Source: Pyronema omphalodes
Lineage: Eukaryota > Ascomycota > Pezizomycetes > Pezizales > Pyronemataceae
Reading direction: 5' to 3'
Assembly: GCA_024516155.1 (NCBI GenBank)
Contig: JAJJXM010000002.1
Coordinates: 1,488,001 to 1,552,000, forward strand
Length of the DNA stretch: 64,000 nucleotides
The notes under the pieces are model-generated. The model was given only the letters and a program-made list of their open reading frames with translations. It was not told the origin of the DNA and did not search any database. Positions 63,801 to 64,000 of this stretch are shown here, piece after piece; position 1 is the stretch's first letter, and every line of letters begins with the position of its first letter. Position numbers and translations under genes: made by a program.

Positions 63801-64000
63801 ATATCTTGTGATCCGACGGTCGATGGGGCGGTAACTTATCGGCGTTGACCTTTTCGAAGATTCCCAAGTACTGGTGATATTCGGGTGGTACAATAGTCTT
63901 AAGATCTGGTTCCTCTTTCTCTGGTTGAAGAGCTGTGGTGATTTCATTCAAAGATAAGGAGAATTGTTCGACTTTTCCGTAACGGTTGTTGGCATTGTTT
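60883..64000 (-). CDS. E4 Pol polyprotein, partial: RT, RNase H, integrase, chromodomain
   Basis: One open frame of more than 1030 codons to the right edge; an internal Met at 63951 is not the real start because the frame continues upstream. RT: LVVDYRGINAGTIKNR, TKLDIRGAYNLIRM and a YLDD box. RNase H: VETDASDYVSAGVLSQ. Integrase finger: HHDSPTAGHPGRSKTLEYL to CHTCQRSK. Core: MDFVTGLPWSNG, ISDRGPQFAALFW, HPQMDGQTERINAIMEQYL, with both Asp and the Glu. Chromodomain: EYFIEAILDSRIHRKKL, YMVKWVGYDMPDWEP. No stop or frameshift is visible, so it may be active. Protease and gag are outside the window. Confidence 0.95.
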   Translation of the reverse strand, partial: NNANNRYGKVEQFSLSLNEITTALQPEKEEPDLKTIVPPEYHQYLGIFEKVNADKLPPHRPSDHKISLVDGFQPPFGPLYSLSRPELEELKRWLDENLTKGFIRASSSPAAAPILFVKKGDGSLRLVVDYRGINAGTIKNRYPLPLMQDTLMNLSRAKWFTKLDIRGAYNLIRMANGEEWKTAFRTRYGLFESLVMPFGLTNAPATFQNFINDVLAPYLDRFCTAYLDDTLIYSDNLEEHKQHVKLILEAFEKAGLHLKPEKCEFHQKEVKYLGLIISTEGIKMDPEKITAVRDWESPRNLKDVRAFLGFANFYRRFVKNYSKIVQPLTLLTRKGVPFVWSESQQQAFEELKSTFTSAPVLARFDPDRDVIVETDASDYVSAGVLSQYDDEGILHPIAYFSKKHSPAECNYEIYDKELMAIVRAFEEWRPELQSVINPIRVLSDHKNLEYFTSTKLLNRRQARWSQFLSQFNFKIVYRPGTAGGKPDALTRRSGDLPKEGDERSLENHTTIIKPENILHVAAVTPSNQQTIPNSQQTVIPDPQQTNPTLSQLFTEAYDKDPFPTKVIAMLNNNTRYCKDITLAECTVNNNRLLYRGCLWVLNYEPLRLHLMQQHHDSPTAGHPGRSKTLEYLSRTYTWPQMRTDVERYIRNCHTCQRSKPTRHAPFGILRPLPIPERPWQDISMDFVTGLPWSNGCDAIWVVVDRLTKERHLIACRTDIDAKELSSLFITHIFRWHGLPLTIISDRGPQFAALFWKNLCRRLGIEPRLSTAFHPQMDGQTERINAIMEQYLRAHVNYLQDDWADWLPLAEFAANNQASETTGTSPFFANKGFDPRCQFDLLPAATNDVNDRRALTTSKTLAEIHNHLRAEINRANLRYQENADKHRLPSPNYQPGDLVWMNARNWKTRRPSRKLDNKRYGPLKIIAKVSPYAYRLELPPTMKCHNVQHVSLLEPAANDPYPGQQSDPPPPVEIDGEDEYFIEAILDSRIHRKKLQYMVKWVGYDMPDWEPAELHSDSKAVDDFHKKYPDKPGPLPNLS

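Larger units (their letters stand above)
60493..64000 (-). mobile_element. E4: minus-strand chromovirus, runs off the right edge
   Basis: Its 3' LTR is at 60493-60843, with pol above it reading leftward. Family differs from E1, E2 and E3. GGAAC (60488-60492) would be the left target duplication. The gag gene, 5' LTR and partner duplication lie beyond the window. Confidence 0.93.

Noticed and set aside
1..64000. CRISPR arrays, bacterial operons or plasmid features
   Set aside because: Introns, chromoviruses and eukaryotic gene families show this is nuclear fungal DNA; the tandem arrays have no spacers.

Overview
The window is a stretch of nuclear genome from a filamentous ascomycete. The signs are short spliceosomal introns (34-284 nt, GTAAGT-like donors, CTAAC-like branch points), single-copy genes that resemble filamentous-fungal orthologues (a tail-anchored PEX26, a PEX8, SGF73, CWC15, STE14) and a block of chromodomain Gypsy elements plus a Tad1-like LINE. 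Leotiomycetes is a reasonable guess, but that is an inference from general resemblance and was not tested.

Layout. Positions 1 to about 31.5 kb are gene-rich and carry ordinary housekeeping genes, mostly as divergent or convergent pairs: a PARN-type deadenylase (-, cut by the left edge), PEX26 (+), tRNA-Gly(TCC) (-), exosome subunit RRP45 (-), splicing factor CWC15 (+), dihydrofolate reductase (-), DGAT1 (+, apparent one-base frameshift near the 3' end), an isochorismatase-family hydrolase (-), a TMEM170-family membrane protein (-), a PEX8-like peroxin (+), the CAAX methyltransferase STE14 (+), the N-glycosylation glucosyltransferase ALG8 (-), the 72-residue MZT1/MOZART1 (+), SAGA subunit SGF73 (-), an NSRP1-like splicing regulator (-) and the mRNA guanylyltransferase CEG1 (+). 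Exon junctions were placed by restoring conserved protein motifs in frame. Intergenic DNA is rich in low-complexity arrays, most notably two 8-bp arrays at 4.3 and 5.0 kb. Themes are RNA metabolism (PARN, RRP45, CWC15, NSRP1, CEG1), peroxisome biogenesis (PEX26, PEX8) and ER membrane enzymes (DGAT1, STE14, ALG8). There is no operon-like or secondary-metabolite cluster.

From 33.7 kb to the right edge the window is one nest of retrotransposons. The base layer is a minus-strand LINE. Chromovirus E1 (35849-52623, LTRs 1412 bp, target duplication TTAAA) is inserted in the LINE reading frame. Chromovirus E2 (44275-52042, LTRs 745 bp, target duplication ATGCG) is inserted inside the 3' LTR of E1. 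E3, a relative of E1, begins at 52859, only 235 LINE bases further along. Its 3' LTR is in turn broken at 60492 by a minus-strand chromovirus E4 that runs off the window. Removing E1 and one TTAAA copy restores the LINE frame, and removing E2 and one ATGCG copy restores a 1412-bp LTR. The LTR pairs are almost identical, so the insertions are recent.

The least familiar object is in E2: a third ORF directly after pol, with ordered Cys/His clusters, a basic stretch and a hydrophobic C-terminal tail encoded by the 3' LTR. E2 also has a 26-residue repeat array between protease and reverse transcriptase, and a Tf1-type self-priming match between its predicted 5' transcript end and its primer-binding site.
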